A stretch of DNA of 64,000 bases, taken from JAGTVG01 sp963699805. GTDB lineage: Bacteria; Bacteroidota; Bacteroidia; Cytophagales; Cyclobacteriaceae. A program made the position numbers and the translations under genes. Below, piece by piece: positions 27,602-36,558 of the stretch. The DNA lies in contig CAVOVH010000005.1 of NCBI GenBank assembly GCA_963699805.1, forward strand, positions 992,001 to 1,056,000, given 5' to 3'. Position 1 is the stretch's first letter. Each line of letters starts with the position of its first letter. The notes under the pieces were generated by a model. That model was not told the DNA's origin and did not search any database. It saw only the letters and a program-made list of their open reading frames with translations.

Positions 27602-27635
27602 TAAAACCAAACTTTGCAACCACAAAAACTACTAA

Positions 27636-28094
27636 TCAAACCTTTGCTTTGATCACCTCTTCAGGTGCCTGCACAAGCTCAACTAATACCCCTTCACTGC
27701 ATAAAGGGAATTCTTCATTGCCTTTTGGATGTATAAAACATACGTCATATCCTGATGCACCTTTTCGGATACCTCCCCGTGTAAAACGGACACCCTGCTT
27801 TTGCAGCCAGTCGACTGCTTTAGATAAGTCGTCAATCCACAATCCGATATGGTTTAACCTGGGTTCATGTACCCTCGGCTTTTTATCGATATCTATCGGC
27901 TGCATGATATCCACTTCAACTGAATGCGGGCCCTTACCAATCTGAAGCACATCTTCGTCTACATTTTCCGATTCACTTTGAAAGGATTTTACCCTATGCA
28001 ATCCCATGATATCTATCCAGAACCTGACAAGTTTGCCTTTATCTTCCCCTCCGATTGCAATTTGCTGTATTCCAAGAATTCTAAAAGGTCTCAT
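27636..28094 (-). CDS. VOC-family protein (glyoxalase/bleomycin resistance superfamily)
   Basis: 152 residues with the duplicated beta-alpha-beta-beta-beta VOC fold: IQQIAIGGEDKGKLVRFW at the start and LNHIGLWIDDLSKAVDWLQKQG in the second half, with metal-ligand-like His in LNHIG and Glu in LVELVQAPE. Members include methylmalonyl-CoA epimerase and glyoxalase I; the length and the N-terminal half (IMGLHRVKSFQSE) fit an epimerase-like protein but do not prove it. Single-gene unit with its own terminator. Confidence 0.82.
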   Translation of the reverse strand: MRPFRILGIQQIAIGGEDKGKLVRFWIDIMGLHRVKSFQSESENVDEDVLQIGKGPHSVEVDIMQPIDIDKKPRVHEPRLNHIGLWIDDLSKAVDWLQKQGVRFTRGGIRKGASGYDVCFIHPKGNEEFPLCSEGVLVELVQAPEEVIKAKV

Positions 28095-28209
28095 CTGCCA
28101 CGTTCTTTCTCAAAATTTATGTAAAAGTATTTTTGTTAATACATACAAAAAATGATTATTATCAGTATTTGAGATTTTGGTAAACAAAATTCGGAATGGG
28201 GGATCCATA

Positions 28210-29289
28210 TCAATGATAGATGATTGGATCAGGATACATGGCCGCCAGGGCAAACCAGTATCCGAAAAGCGATCGGGTCGGTTTCAGCTGTCTGCCTTTG
28301 TCGGGACCCTCCACCGCTAAACCAAAAAGATCATATTGATTTCCTTCATTGTCCTGGATGATCACATTGGATGGACCGTCATTGACGGGATAAAGGTCAA
28401 GTTCAATTCCAGAGGGAATCTGTCTTTCATAAGAGATCATAAACTTCCTGGAGTTATTCCCGATGATTACCACGGATAATCCCTGGAAGTTATCCAGGAT
28501 GATGGAAGTTGAATCTCCAAACAGTGAATTCTGATAGATTTTGATACGGTCATTAATGATGATCCCATGTACCTTTTCTTTAAGTGGAAGCCTGGGATCC
28601 AGGGGTTGGGTATAAAAACGGATGGAATCACTCAGTCGGTATTGTTCGTAAGGATCCATTGAATAATTGTAATCATATCCTGTTGATTCTGAAAGGACTT
28701 TAGTTCCCGGAAACATTGAAATCCAGGTCTCCCATGTCGTTTCGATAACCGGGAACAGTGCTGGATCAAAACCTTCCAGGGCTCCATTGACACACTCAAA
28801 CTGCATGGGCAGCCAATGACTGGCGGTTTCTTCATCGTAAAGGATGTGATTGGAATTGTATATATATCTGGAACTTTTGAAGGAAGAAGAGAATCCTTTC
28901 AGGTTTCCCCGGTCCCAGGCGGCGCTGGTTCCAGTCAGTGGAGCGTAACAGATCATTATTTTACGTTGCTGGATAAGATCATTGATTACCTCATGATAAT
29001 TCAAGATGTGAAGGGGATAAGCACGGAGATTGCCATCGATATTTACCCCCAACACAAGATCTTCTGACGAAAGATATGAAGCTTCGAAGGTCAGATGGAA
29101 ATCCGGCTCCAGGAGCGGTGGTTTTAAATTTTCTTCTGGTTCCATTATGATCACCTGAGTCCTGGGGATCAGCCAGTTTGCATACTCCGGGTTTTCCCTG
29201 GGATCCGGTGCAGGATTTTCAACATTCAAGTCACAAGCCGTCGCAATCAGGAAAAATGACATAAAAATATGTAAGCTGGTTTTTTTCAT
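28210..29289 (-). CDS. DUF3179-domain lipoprotein
   Basis: 359 residues. The N-terminus is a lipoprotein signal (hydrophobic h-region then ATACDLN, Cys about 19). The DUF3179 region covers most of the protein: LVLGVNIDGNLRAYPLHILNYHEVIND, then a CYAPLTGTSAAWDR block and a SHWLPMQFECVNG segment. The conserved His (NYHE) and Cys (CYAPL) suggest a metal or redox centre, but the family has no established reaction. Lies upstream on its own minus-strand unit, 70 bases after the ccmF stop region. Confidence 0.85.
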   Translation of the reverse strand: MKKTSLHIFMSFFLIATACDLNVENPAPDPRENPEYANWLIPRTQVIIMEPEENLKPPLLEPDFHLTFEASYLSSEDLVLGVNIDGNLRAYPLHILNYHEVINDLIQQRKIMICYAPLTGTSAAWDRGNLKGFSSSFKSSRYIYNSNHILYDEETASHWLPMQFECVNGALEGFDPALFPVIETTWETWISMFPGTKVLSESTGYDYNYSMDPYEQYRLSDSIRFYTQPLDPRLPLKEKVHGIIINDRIKIYQNSLFGDSTSIILDNFQGLSVVIIGNNSRKFMISYERQIPSGIELDLYPVNDGPSNVIIQDNEGNQYDLFGLAVEGPDKGRQLKPTRSLFGYWFALAAMYPDPIIYH

Positions 29290-29358
29290 AGCGTTTTCAC
29301 ACTATGTATATACGGAAATCAGCTTCTGTAACCTGTACAGAAAAAATTTTATGAAATA

Positions 29359-31845
29359 TTATCGGGAAGTTTCCTTACTCCTTCTGATGATCGCCATTGT
29401 AAAGCCAAGCATCAGCAGGAGGGTGCCCATCCATAATATATTGATCAAAGGTTTTTCCACAGCCTTCAGGATTATATAATCTTTCTGTGCAGTATTCAGC
29501 CCCAATTGAACTGAGTTTTTATCCGGGAAAATATTCAGGATGGTAATTTTAACCCCTAATGAACTGTTTTCATCAGGAATCCTCCCTGCAAAATTATCTT
29601 TGATCAGATAGATGGGCTCCAATTGATAATCGCTAAGTGTCCCCTCGATTTTAATGATCCCCTTGACAGCGATATCATTTTCATTTAATACCGCACCAGG
29701 TACCTGGTCGATCCGCTGGAATTTTTCAAGGGAGGCAACAAAATCGTTCACAAAAAATGATCCCCCTACCTGCACTTCTATTTCTTCCGTCTCTGACCAT
29801 TCCTTTTCATCTTCAGCGACTACAGTCACATGTGTATAGATATCCCTGAAAGCTGCTTTTTTAATAGACGGTGACACCACATTTCCCATATTTGGATTTT
29901 CCTGCAACCTGGGATAAAGGTAAAAAATCTGGCCATTTGGCTTTTCATATTTTACTTCGTAATAAATATTCTCAGGATTATATTCAACCGTATCACCTCG
30001 GGCAATGACCCATACATTTCCATCTGAGACATCCTCTCTTGCAACCAGGTAATGTGGGTCAGGGGCGGGATCAAACTGTTCCCTCATATAATATCCATTT
30101 TTCCCCTTTATTTTAATCTTTTTTCCTAAATACGTCAGACTATAATCTTCCATTGCTTTAGGCTGGTCCTGAAACAGGAGGATATTTTCCTTATTGATTT
30201 CATCAGGGAAATTACTGCTATAGAGCATGCCGGACCGGTTCATTGAGATTACGTGTGACAACCCGGATGAGTAAACAATGCCAATGATCATTAGAGCCAC
30301 ACCGATATGGGCAATGGATCCTCCCGAAAAAGTATATTTTTTCTTTTTTAGCCTTAACAACGTCAATAAATTCGATATGATCGCAAAAACCGATGCGGTG
30401 ATCAGCAGTAACATCGGGAATTGACTGATCCCAGATAGTACAATGATCAGGGAAGAGATCAGGAGTGTCAGGACCAGCGGTACAGCGAATTCATTGAATA
30501 GTTTTCCTTTCTCCATTTTTCGCCACCAAAAATACTGGCCTGTCGCCGAAAGGAAAGCAATCCCAAAAGCAAACCATAACTGGATTTTTGTATAAAAAAC
30601 TACCTGATCGGCAGGTGGTGCCAGATTAGATTCAATTCCCATGTTGTTTAGGATGGCGTTAAAAACAGGGATCGAAGTAGGTATAATGATCTGGAAAGCA
30701 GACAGACACAGCAGTGTGGCCCCTAGAAAGATCCAGAAATCCCGTGAATACGTTTCGATTTCCTTGTTTGAGACTGGCATGGCCTTCCAGTTACGAAACA
30801 AAAATAGGAACGAAAGCGAGGTAAAGACGATGAGATAGATCAGTAGTTGTCCGCTAAGTCCCAGATCAGTAAATGAATGAACTGAAGCATTCCCTAAAAT
30901 ACCGCTTCTCGTAAGAAAGGTGGAATAAAGTATCAGTAAAAAGGTGGCAATAACAAGAATAAAACTGACCTTCAGTGCGGTGTGATTTTTTTGATAGATC
31001 AACATGGTATGGATCGAAGCCATCAATACCAGCCATGGAACGAAGATAGCATTCTCAACCGGATCCCAGTTCCAATATCCACCGAAATTCAGGGTTTCAT
31101 AGGCCCAGTATGCTCCCATAATGATCCCGAGTCCCAGGGTGGCTGCAGAAAAATGTGACCAGGGCAGGGCTTGTTTTATCCAGGATGAATATTTTTTCTT
31201 CCATAAGGCTGATATGGCAAAGGAAAATGGAACAATGGTAGTTGCAAAACCAAGGAACAACGTAGGCGGATGAATGACCATCCAGTAATTCTGCAGGAGT
31301 GGATTCAAACCGGATCCATCTTGCGGTATAAAATCAGGGTTGAGCTGGAAAATGGGAGCTTCAATTACTTCCCGGGTTAACATGAACGGCGAACTGCCTA
31401 TTTTAATATTGAAAATGACTACACCCAGGATCATCGAGGTAAGAAAGGCCTGAACCAATGAGAAAATAAACATAACCGGCGATTCCCAGTCTTTAACCAG
31501 TCGGAGGATAAAAACGCCGAGGATCACATGCCAGAAAATCCACAAAAGAAAACTTCCTTCCTGACCTTCCCAGAAAGCCGATAATTTATAGTAAAAAGGG
31601 AGATATTTGGAAGAATGAGACCAGGCATAATGATATTCAAAATAATTCCGGTAAATGATCAGGTATAAAAATGAAACTACGCCAATTACTCCTATCGCAT
31701 GGATCAAAAAAGCGATCCTTCCATTTAGTTTCCAGGCGGGATTGACAGTTTGAACCGATTTATAATAAGAGAAAGCGGCCACCAGGGCTGAAATGAAAGA
31801 AATGATTATGAACAGATGCCCCAGATTTCCTGCCAGGTAATGCAT
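29359..31845 (-). CDS. ccmF: Cytochrome c maturation heme lyase CcmF/CcsA-type
   Basis: 828 residues, inner-membrane protein with about fifteen helices. The WWD-like heme-binding signature appears as NFGGYWNWDPVENA, and WQG-type blocks FWEGQEGSFLLWIFWH, HPPTLFLGF and LYSTFLTRSGILGNASVHSF match CcmF. The C-terminal part (about 560-800) is a periplasmic beta domain and a final helix. It ligates heme to apocytochrome c after CcmE delivers it. Fifth gene of the ccmB-C-D-E-F cluster, in that order on the minus strand. Heme lyase partners CcmG and CcmH are not encoded nearby. Confidence 0.94.
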   Translation of the reverse strand: MHYLAGNLGHLFIIISFISALVAAFSYYKSVQTVNPAWKLNGRIAFLIHAIGVIGVVSFLYLIIYRNYFEYHYAWSHSSKYLPFYYKLSAFWEGQEGSFLLWIFWHVILGVFILRLVKDWESPVMFIFSLVQAFLTSMILGVVIFNIKIGSSPFMLTREVIEAPIFQLNPDFIPQDGSGLNPLLQNYWMVIHPPTLFLGFATTIVPFSFAISALWKKKYSSWIKQALPWSHFSAATLGLGIIMGAYWAYETLNFGGYWNWDPVENAIFVPWLVLMASIHTMLIYQKNHTALKVSFILVIATFLLILYSTFLTRSGILGNASVHSFTDLGLSGQLLIYLIVFTSLSFLFLFRNWKAMPVSNKEIETYSRDFWIFLGATLLCLSAFQIIIPTSIPVFNAILNNMGIESNLAPPADQVVFYTKIQLWFAFGIAFLSATGQYFWWRKMEKGKLFNEFAVPLVLTLLISSLIIVLSGISQFPMLLLITASVFAIISNLLTLLRLKKKKYTFSGGSIAHIGVALMIIGIVYSSGLSHVISMNRSGMLYSSNFPDEINKENILLFQDQPKAMEDYSLTYLGKKIKIKGKNGYYMREQFDPAPDPHYLVAREDVSDGNVWVIARGDTVEYNPENIYYEVKYEKPNGQIFYLYPRLQENPNMGNVVSPSIKKAAFRDIYTHVTVVAEDEKEWSETEEIEVQVGGSFFVNDFVASLEKFQRIDQVPGAVLNENDIAVKGIIKIEGTLSDYQLEPIYLIKDNFAGRIPDENSSLGVKITILNIFPDKNSVQLGLNTAQKDYIILKAVEKPLINILWMGTLLLMLGFTMAIIRRSKETSR

Positions 31846-31862
31846 AGGTTATAGATGTTTAA

Positions 31863-32267
31863 TTAGATCTTTATTTCCTCCTCCTGATATTTTGAAGGGC
31901 ATTTTAATAATATTTTATCTGCGATAAACAAATCTTCATGGAACGACCCAATCACCACCACCTGTTCTGATTTTTCCAGGTCCGGGGGAATGGGTTCATT
32001 GTAATATACGCGTTGTTCTTTTCCTTCATTATCAATCATGGTGAAGGATACGGATAACATATCCTCACTGGGGGCAAGTTCGGAGACCTCCCCAGACAGA
32101 CTTCTTTTTAAATGACCAACTACATGTATCTTTTTATTGTTTCCATTTTCAGACATTTTTTTTGCCTGAGAAAAGTTAACATAAGTGCTGGCATCGCCCG
32201 CCGTAATGATGATGATCATTACCGCTACTGCGATGATGATGATGCCGAAAATATGCGTCTTTTTCAC
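31863..32267 (-). CDS. ccmE: Heme chaperone CcmE, Cys-type (CxxxY)
   Basis: 134 residues. An N-terminal membrane anchor (about 5-22) is followed by the small OB-fold of CcmE. The heme-binding site, which in E. coli CcmE is His in an HxxxY motif, is here Cys123-Pro-Ser-Lys-Tyr127, i.e. CxxxY. The Cys form defines the System I* variants known from some Deltaproteobacteria and archaea. Gene start overlaps the ccmD stop by four bases, and ccmF begins 17 bases after the ccmE stop, so the cluster is one transcript. Confidence 0.9.
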   Translation of the reverse strand: MKKTHIFGIIIIAVAVMIIIITAGDASTYVNFSQAKKMSENGNNKKIHVVGHLKRSLSGEVSELAPSEDMLSVSFTMIDNEGKEQRVYYNEPIPPDLEKSEQVVVIGSFHEDLFIADKILLKCPSKYQEEEIKI

Positions 32268-32497
32268 CCTTCTTTTTTGCTATTGATTTCTTTTTCTAAT
32301 TTTCTGATTTTATGATCCAATCCGGCCAGATATATAAACAGTCCTGTCATAATTAGCACCAGTACAGCGACCACAACGTATATCTTTCCGGAATCACGAA
32401 GCGCATCTGCCATTTCAATTCCTTGCGGCTGTGTATTCTGTGCCAGCAAGGAGATTCCGAAACAGATGAATAAAATTGTAAATAGATATTGTTTCAT
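32264..32497 (-). CDS. ccmD: CcmD-like small membrane protein
   Basis: 77 residues. It starts with a hydrophobic signal-like segment (about 4-19), then a short polar stretch and a second membrane helix (about 40-57) followed by a basic tail (DHKIRKLEKEINSKK). This is the CcmD-family layout: a single functional helix with a charged C-terminus that stabilises CcmC-CcmE. The position between ccmC and ccmE with four-base overlaps on both sides supports the call more than the sequence itself. Confidence 0.8.
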   Translation of the reverse strand: MKQYLFTILFICFGISLLAQNTQPQGIEMADALRDSGKIYVVVAVLVLIMTGLFIYLAGLDHKIRKLEKEINSKKEG

Positions 32498-33189
32498 GAC
32501 GAAAATGAATCTTCAAAGTTACGTTTTAAATTTATAAATCTGATCCTGATCTGAATAATCCAGAGTCCCATCAGCGTCCAGCCCAAAATAGAAGGATAAA
32601 AAACCAGCCTCAGGTTATTATCCAGATCATAGATGTTGAAACCGGGGTTCCCTCCACTTCCGGGATGCAAAGAATCGGTGAGTCGAGGCAGGATGTATAA
32701 AAGGGGGAGTAAAGTGGACCATGCAAAAATATTGTACACCGAGCTGATCCTGGCACGCTGAAGATCATCCTCAATAGAATTCCTCAGGATCAGATAGGCG
32801 AGATAGATCAGCATGCAGATGGCTGCCCCGTTTAATTTCGGGTCATTCACCCACCATCCTCCCCAGGTAAACCTGGCCCAGAAGCTACCGGTTACCAGTC
32901 CAAGTAATCCGAATACGATGCCCATACGGGCAAATTCCGATGCAATCAGATCATCCAGACTCCGTTGACTGGCCAGATATCGGATGGAATAGACCAGGGA
33001 TGTGGTCAGTAAGATCATCATGGTGAACCACATGGAAACATGAAAGAACTGATTTCTGACACTTTCGTGGACAATCGCGATCCTTGGCACCTTGATCAGA
33101 AAGCCGGCAATGATTGTATACATGACCAGAATTACAGCCAGTATTTTCCACCAGCTTTTATGTAACATATAGTTTTCTAACTTCGCCAT
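32494..33189 (-). CDS. ccmC: Heme exporter/handling protein CcmC
   Basis: 231 residues, six membrane helices. The WWD-domain signature is WGGWWVNDPKLNG (109-121), and the heme-ligand histidines are His50 (FFHVSMWF) and His183-like SLHPG after helix 4. CcmC loads heme onto CcmE in the periplasm. Starts 13 bases inside the end of ccmB (overlap), ends in a four-base overlap with ccmD. Differs from E. coli in the WWD core (NDPK instead of WDAR). Confidence 0.93.
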   Translation of the reverse strand: MAKLENYMLHKSWWKILAVILVMYTIIAGFLIKVPRIAIVHESVRNQFFHVSMWFTMMILLTTSLVYSIRYLASQRSLDDLIASEFARMGIVFGLLGLVTGSFWARFTWGGWWVNDPKLNGAAICMLIYLAYLILRNSIEDDLQRARISSVYNIFAWSTLLPLLYILPRLTDSLHPGSGGNPGFNIYDLDNNLRLVFYPSILGWTLMGLWIIQIRIRFINLKRNFEDSFSS

Positions 33190-33845
33190 ATGAATGGAAA
33201 TAGTATATAGGACATGGTAATCACAATTATATTGATTGAAATCAGAAAGATGATTTGATTTACACTGACACTTCGCTCGAGCCCTTCCAAGGCATTTTTT
33301 GATATTTTGATCACTACCAGGAGCAAGGGCAGGATAACCGGGAAACTGAGGATTGCCATCAGGGAGGCACTGTTTGATGCTTTGGATGCGATCCCTGAAT
33401 TCATGGTCAGAACCGATGCAAATCCAATGGAGCCCAATATCAGGGTAACGATAAATAATCCGGGATCCATGACAGGATTTCCCAGAATTAAACTGTAAAA
33501 AAGGAAGCCGATCAAACTGATACCGATCAGCAATAGGCTGTTATAGATGATCTTCGAAAGGATCACGGCCGCCGGATTGGCAATCGAATATAAATAAAGA
33601 AGACGACCCTCACTGATTTGAATAAAACTTTTTGTCACCGCATTGACAGCGGTAAAAAGGATAATGATCCAGAATAGTGTATTCCACGTAATGGGATTCA
33701 GGGAATTTATTTGCGTTTTAAAACTCAGGTAGCAAATAAAGATGATACTCACAAGATACAGTAGGATTCCGTTAATGGCGTATCTGAGCCTCCATTCGAT
33801 TATGATTTCCTGTAATATAAAGGATCGTATTTCCCGGACTACCAT
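33177..33845 (-). CDS. ccmB: Heme exporter permease CcmB
   Basis: 222 residues from the ATG at 33845; a TTG at 33866 adds seven residues but falls on a promoter-like TATTTTTG, so I prefer the ATG. Six membrane helices; FIQISEGRLLYLYSIANPAAVILSK is the conserved CcmB loop. It is the membrane half of the CcmAB ABC unit that releases holo-CcmE; the ATPase CcmA is not encoded next to it here. First gene of the cluster; the TonB receptor gene lies 77 bases upstream on the same strand. Confidence 0.9.
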   Translation of the reverse strand: MVVREIRSFILQEIIIEWRLRYAINGILLYLVSIIFICYLSFKTQINSLNPITWNTLFWIIILFTAVNAVTKSFIQISEGRLLYLYSIANPAAVILSKIIYNSLLLIGISLIGFLFYSLILGNPVMDPGLFIVTLILGSIGFASVLTMNSGIASKASNSASLMAILSFPVILPLLLVVIKISKNALEGLERSVSVNQIIFLISINIIVITMSYILFPFIWRS

Positions 33846-33863
33846 GATGAAATGATCATCCTG

Positions 33864-33871
33864 CAAAAATA
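33864..33871 (-). promoter_or_regulatory. Putative -7 box of the ccm operon
   Basis: The minus strand reads TATTTTTG, a match to TAnnTTTG, in the gap between the TonB receptor and ccmB. No clear -33 TTG. Supports separate transcription of ccmB-F and the downstream ATG of ccmB. Confidence 0.4.
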
Positions 33872-33942
33872 CGATAATAATTAAAATGTGCGGGCCACCT
33901 TTTTTATTTATCTGATCCCGGCCCCTACCCGGGAACCAATAC

Positions 33943-36270
33943 TTAGAGTCTCAGGATCAGCATGGCATAAAAATTCCTGGGAGGCTGCACAAAATAACCC
34001 GGCTCGTTCATTCCATCATAATCAGGATCCACAGGTGCCCCGTAGGTAAAGTATTGCGTATTTAAGAGGTTATTCAAATAGAACTGGAATGAATGTTTTT
34101 TGAGAAAATTCAAGGTAAACCTGGAGTTGACAACGAAATATCCCGACATCATCAGATCTTCCTGGTTTGTCGGCTCAAGATATGAGTCGCTCATGAAATT
34201 TCCCGATAATTCAATTTCAAAAATGTCACGACTATGATAGGTCAAGGCAGCATTCCCCATAAATGACGGGCTGAGTGGCTGAGAAACATTCCAGTAGATA
34301 TTTGGATCTTCCACCGGGTCATATTCTCTGATCCGGCTTTTCATGAAGGTGGCATTTCCCTTGAAATCCAATGAGGCCTGGATCTCCCATTGCCAATCCA
34401 GTTCGATTCCTGTACGATAGCTGGATGGGATATTCTTCCTCAGCTGGATAAAACCTTCCGGAACATAAGCACCGATGGGTGCAATTTCATTTCTGAATTT
34501 CATGAGGAACCCATTCACTTTTAACTGGAAAATTTCTTTGTTGAATCTGAACCCCCCTTCAATATCATGGACGTATTCAGGTTTGACATCCTTGGATCTA
34601 ACGCTTGGCAAATTGGAAGGATTCAATTGAAATCCACCCAGAATATCAATTTTGGTAGGTTCCCTTCCGGCAAAGCCATAATACACATAAAAATCCTTGG
34701 ATTCATCCAGTGAATAGGATATGCCAATTTTCGGATTTATAAATGCCCAGTTTATAACAATATCAGGTTCATCTGGAAGCAAATGATCATCCGGATTGAT
34801 GACTAAATTTAAGGCTCTGAATTGTATATCCCCGAGTACCGACCACCTGTTTACCCGGTAGTCTGTTTTGGCAAAAAGACTTATTTCATTTTTTCTTGAT
34901 CTTTCATCATAGTAAGGACTTGCATCTTCCGGAATGATACTTTCCAGATTCTGCCTGTGGAAAGTATAAAGATGTATCCCTGTATTCACATTCAATTTCT
35001 GATTTGCAGTTAACAGATGATAGTAGGTGGTAAATCCAAAATGATCATTGAATAATGGATAATTTATCTGGGTGAAGCGGTCTTCCATTCTATAATTTCC
35101 AGGTGCACCGGCGTCATAGATACTATCAGTCACGTAAAATCCGGATGGAAAATCACCCCCTGCTGCTCCGTAATAAGCCGATGAAACCCAGGAAGAAAGT
35201 TTTGTCAGAGACCGGGTGTATTGCAATTGTATAAAATCCTGGCCAAAGTCGTCAATGTCATTTTCGTTGACATAATTGGTCCTGGGATCTTTTTTTATGT
35301 CTGACAGGGCCACCGGGGAATAAGCAAGTCCATTCTTGGATTGACCAGTAAACCCGGTGATCTTGACCATATTTTTTGGATCGAAATAACCACCTGAGAA
35401 GAAGAAGGAATAGGAATCAGTACTGGTATGATACCGATACCCGTCTGAGTTTGTTTTTGTGAACCTGGAGTAGAAAGCAAATTTATTCTTCTGTATCCCA
35501 CTGAAAATTTCGGCACTTGCCCGGTAGGTATTAAAAGATCCACCCATCAGTTGAAGTTCAGCTCCAGGAGTTGAATTCCGTAAGTCTATGGATTGGAAAT
35601 TGATAGATCCCGCAAAAGAGGAAGTTCCGTTGGTACTGGTACCAACTCCCCGTTGAACCTGAATGGATTCTATCGAATTTGAAAAATCCGTAAAATTAGA
35701 AAAGAAAACACTATGATCGATCATGTCATTTAACGGTGCGCCATCCAGTGTGATATTTATCCTTGACTGGTCTATTCCACGTAATCTCATCTGACCATAA
35801 TTGGTGAGATTGGTACCCGATTCTGAATAGGAGATTAACGAAGGCGTCAATTGATTGAGTAGAAATATCGGATCCTGACCCACAAAATGATTCTCAATGT
35901 CTTTTTTCTTCAGGGTCTGGTTGGTAAAAGGCATATTTTCTGCTCCCCTGATCGCCTTGATCACCACTTCCTCCAGTTTATAATTGCTGATCAGGCCTAT
36001 ATTTAATTCAATAGATCCTGAAACCGGGATTATTTCGGCCTCAAATCCAACGAAACTGACGAGTAATTCGAATTCTCCTTCTGGTAATGAAAGGCTGAAC
36101 AATCCATCCGCATCGGCAACGGTTCCCTTAGCCAGTTCCCTGACCTGGATGGTGGCCCCGGGGAGTGGATTTCCTGATTCCTGATCTGTAATTTTTCCGG
36201 TTATCTGAAATTGTGCAGAAGCCTGAAGAATGGAAACCATAAAGATCATCAGGTAAAGGATATTTTTCAT
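33943..36270 (-). CDS. TonB-dependent outer-membrane receptor, TPP-riboswitch controlled
   Basis: 775 residues. Signal peptide about 1-19; then a carboxypeptidase-regulatory-like domain (FQITGKITDQESGNPLPGATIQV, about 20-105), the plug (LEEVVIKA, DPIFLLNQLTPS, RGIDQSRINITLDGAPLNDM) and a 22-strand barrel ending with an aromatic residue. Two TPP riboswitches lie directly upstream, so expression should fall when thiamine pyrophosphate is abundant; this points to thiamine or a precursor as the imported substrate. The neighbouring PnuC-type permease and kinase, upstream on the same strand, fit a vitamin uptake locus. Confidence 0.93.
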   Translation of the reverse strand: MKNILYLMIFMVSILQASAQFQITGKITDQESGNPLPGATIQVRELAKGTVADADGLFSLSLPEGEFELLVSFVGFEAEIIPVSGSIELNIGLISNYKLEEVVIKAIRGAENMPFTNQTLKKKDIENHFVGQDPIFLLNQLTPSLISYSESGTNLTNYGQMRLRGIDQSRINITLDGAPLNDMIDHSVFFSNFTDFSNSIESIQVQRGVGTSTNGTSSFAGSINFQSIDLRNSTPGAELQLMGGSFNTYRASAEIFSGIQKNKFAFYSRFTKTNSDGYRYHTSTDSYSFFFSGGYFDPKNMVKITGFTGQSKNGLAYSPVALSDIKKDPRTNYVNENDIDDFGQDFIQLQYTRSLTKLSSWVSSAYYGAAGGDFPSGFYVTDSIYDAGAPGNYRMEDRFTQINYPLFNDHFGFTTYYHLLTANQKLNVNTGIHLYTFHRQNLESIIPEDASPYYDERSRKNEISLFAKTDYRVNRWSVLGDIQFRALNLVINPDDHLLPDEPDIVINWAFINPKIGISYSLDESKDFYVYYGFAGREPTKIDILGGFQLNPSNLPSVRSKDVKPEYVHDIEGGFRFNKEIFQLKVNGFLMKFRNEIAPIGAYVPEGFIQLRKNIPSSYRTGIELDWQWEIQASLDFKGNATFMKSRIREYDPVEDPNIYWNVSQPLSPSFMGNAALTYHSRDIFEIELSGNFMSDSYLEPTNQEDLMMSGYFVVNSRFTLNFLKKHSFQFYLNNLLNTQYFTYGAPVDPDYDGMNEPGYFVQPPRNFYAMLILRL

Positions 36271-36325
36271 GATTTAAAAATTTTGGTTAACATTTTAGGA
36301 AACAGGGGAGTTTCCTATTCTGTTT

Positions 36326-36408
36326 ACCATACCTTCCCTTCGTCCGCATTACCGGCATCAGGTATTGAGGGTATGATCTCAGCCCGGTATATTCAGGGCA
36401 CCCCATAT
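36326..36408 (-). ncRNA. TPP riboswitch, proximal copy
   Basis: Minus-strand sequence carries the THI-box signature: GGGGTGCC, then GGCTGAGA, ACCC, ACCTGAT, GGTAATGC and GAAGGGAA, in the right order and spacing. It lies 56 bases before the TonB receptor start and 48 bases after the end of a first riboswitch. The stretch between it and the ATG contains an inverted repeat AAACAG/CTGTTT without a T-run, so control may be at translation. Confidence 0.95.
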
Positions 36409-36455
36409 ATCAATAATTTAATCGCGAAAGGAAAACTTGATAGGCGGAAGATAAT

Positions 36456-36528
36456 TTGCTCCCTACGCCCGCATTACCGGTATCAGGTTCAATGGGTATA
36501 TTCTCAGCCATATCAGGCACCCCTTGTT
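36456..36528 (-). ncRNA. TPP riboswitch, distal copy
   Basis: Minus strand reads GGGGTGCC, GGCTGAGA, ACCC, GAACCTGATAC, GGTAATGC and GCGTAGGGAGC, a complete THI-box. It is the first of two tandem aptamers upstream of the TonB receptor. No GC-rich terminator with T-run separates the two copies. The conserved pyrimidine-sensing (CUGAGA) and diphosphate-sensing (GCGUAGGG) segments are both intact. Confidence 0.95.
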
Positions 36529-36530
36529 TA

Positions 36531-36558
36531 CAAAATTACATAAATTTATTCTTTCAAA
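36531..36558 (-). promoter_or_regulatory. Promoter of the tandem TPP riboswitch / TonB receptor transcript
   Basis: TAATTTTG (-7, 36531-36538) with TTTG (-33, 36555-36558) 16 bases upstream on the minus strand, overlapping the stop of the kinase gene. The spacing is slightly short of the usual 17-23 bases. Transcription would start just before the first aptamer. Confidence 0.6.
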
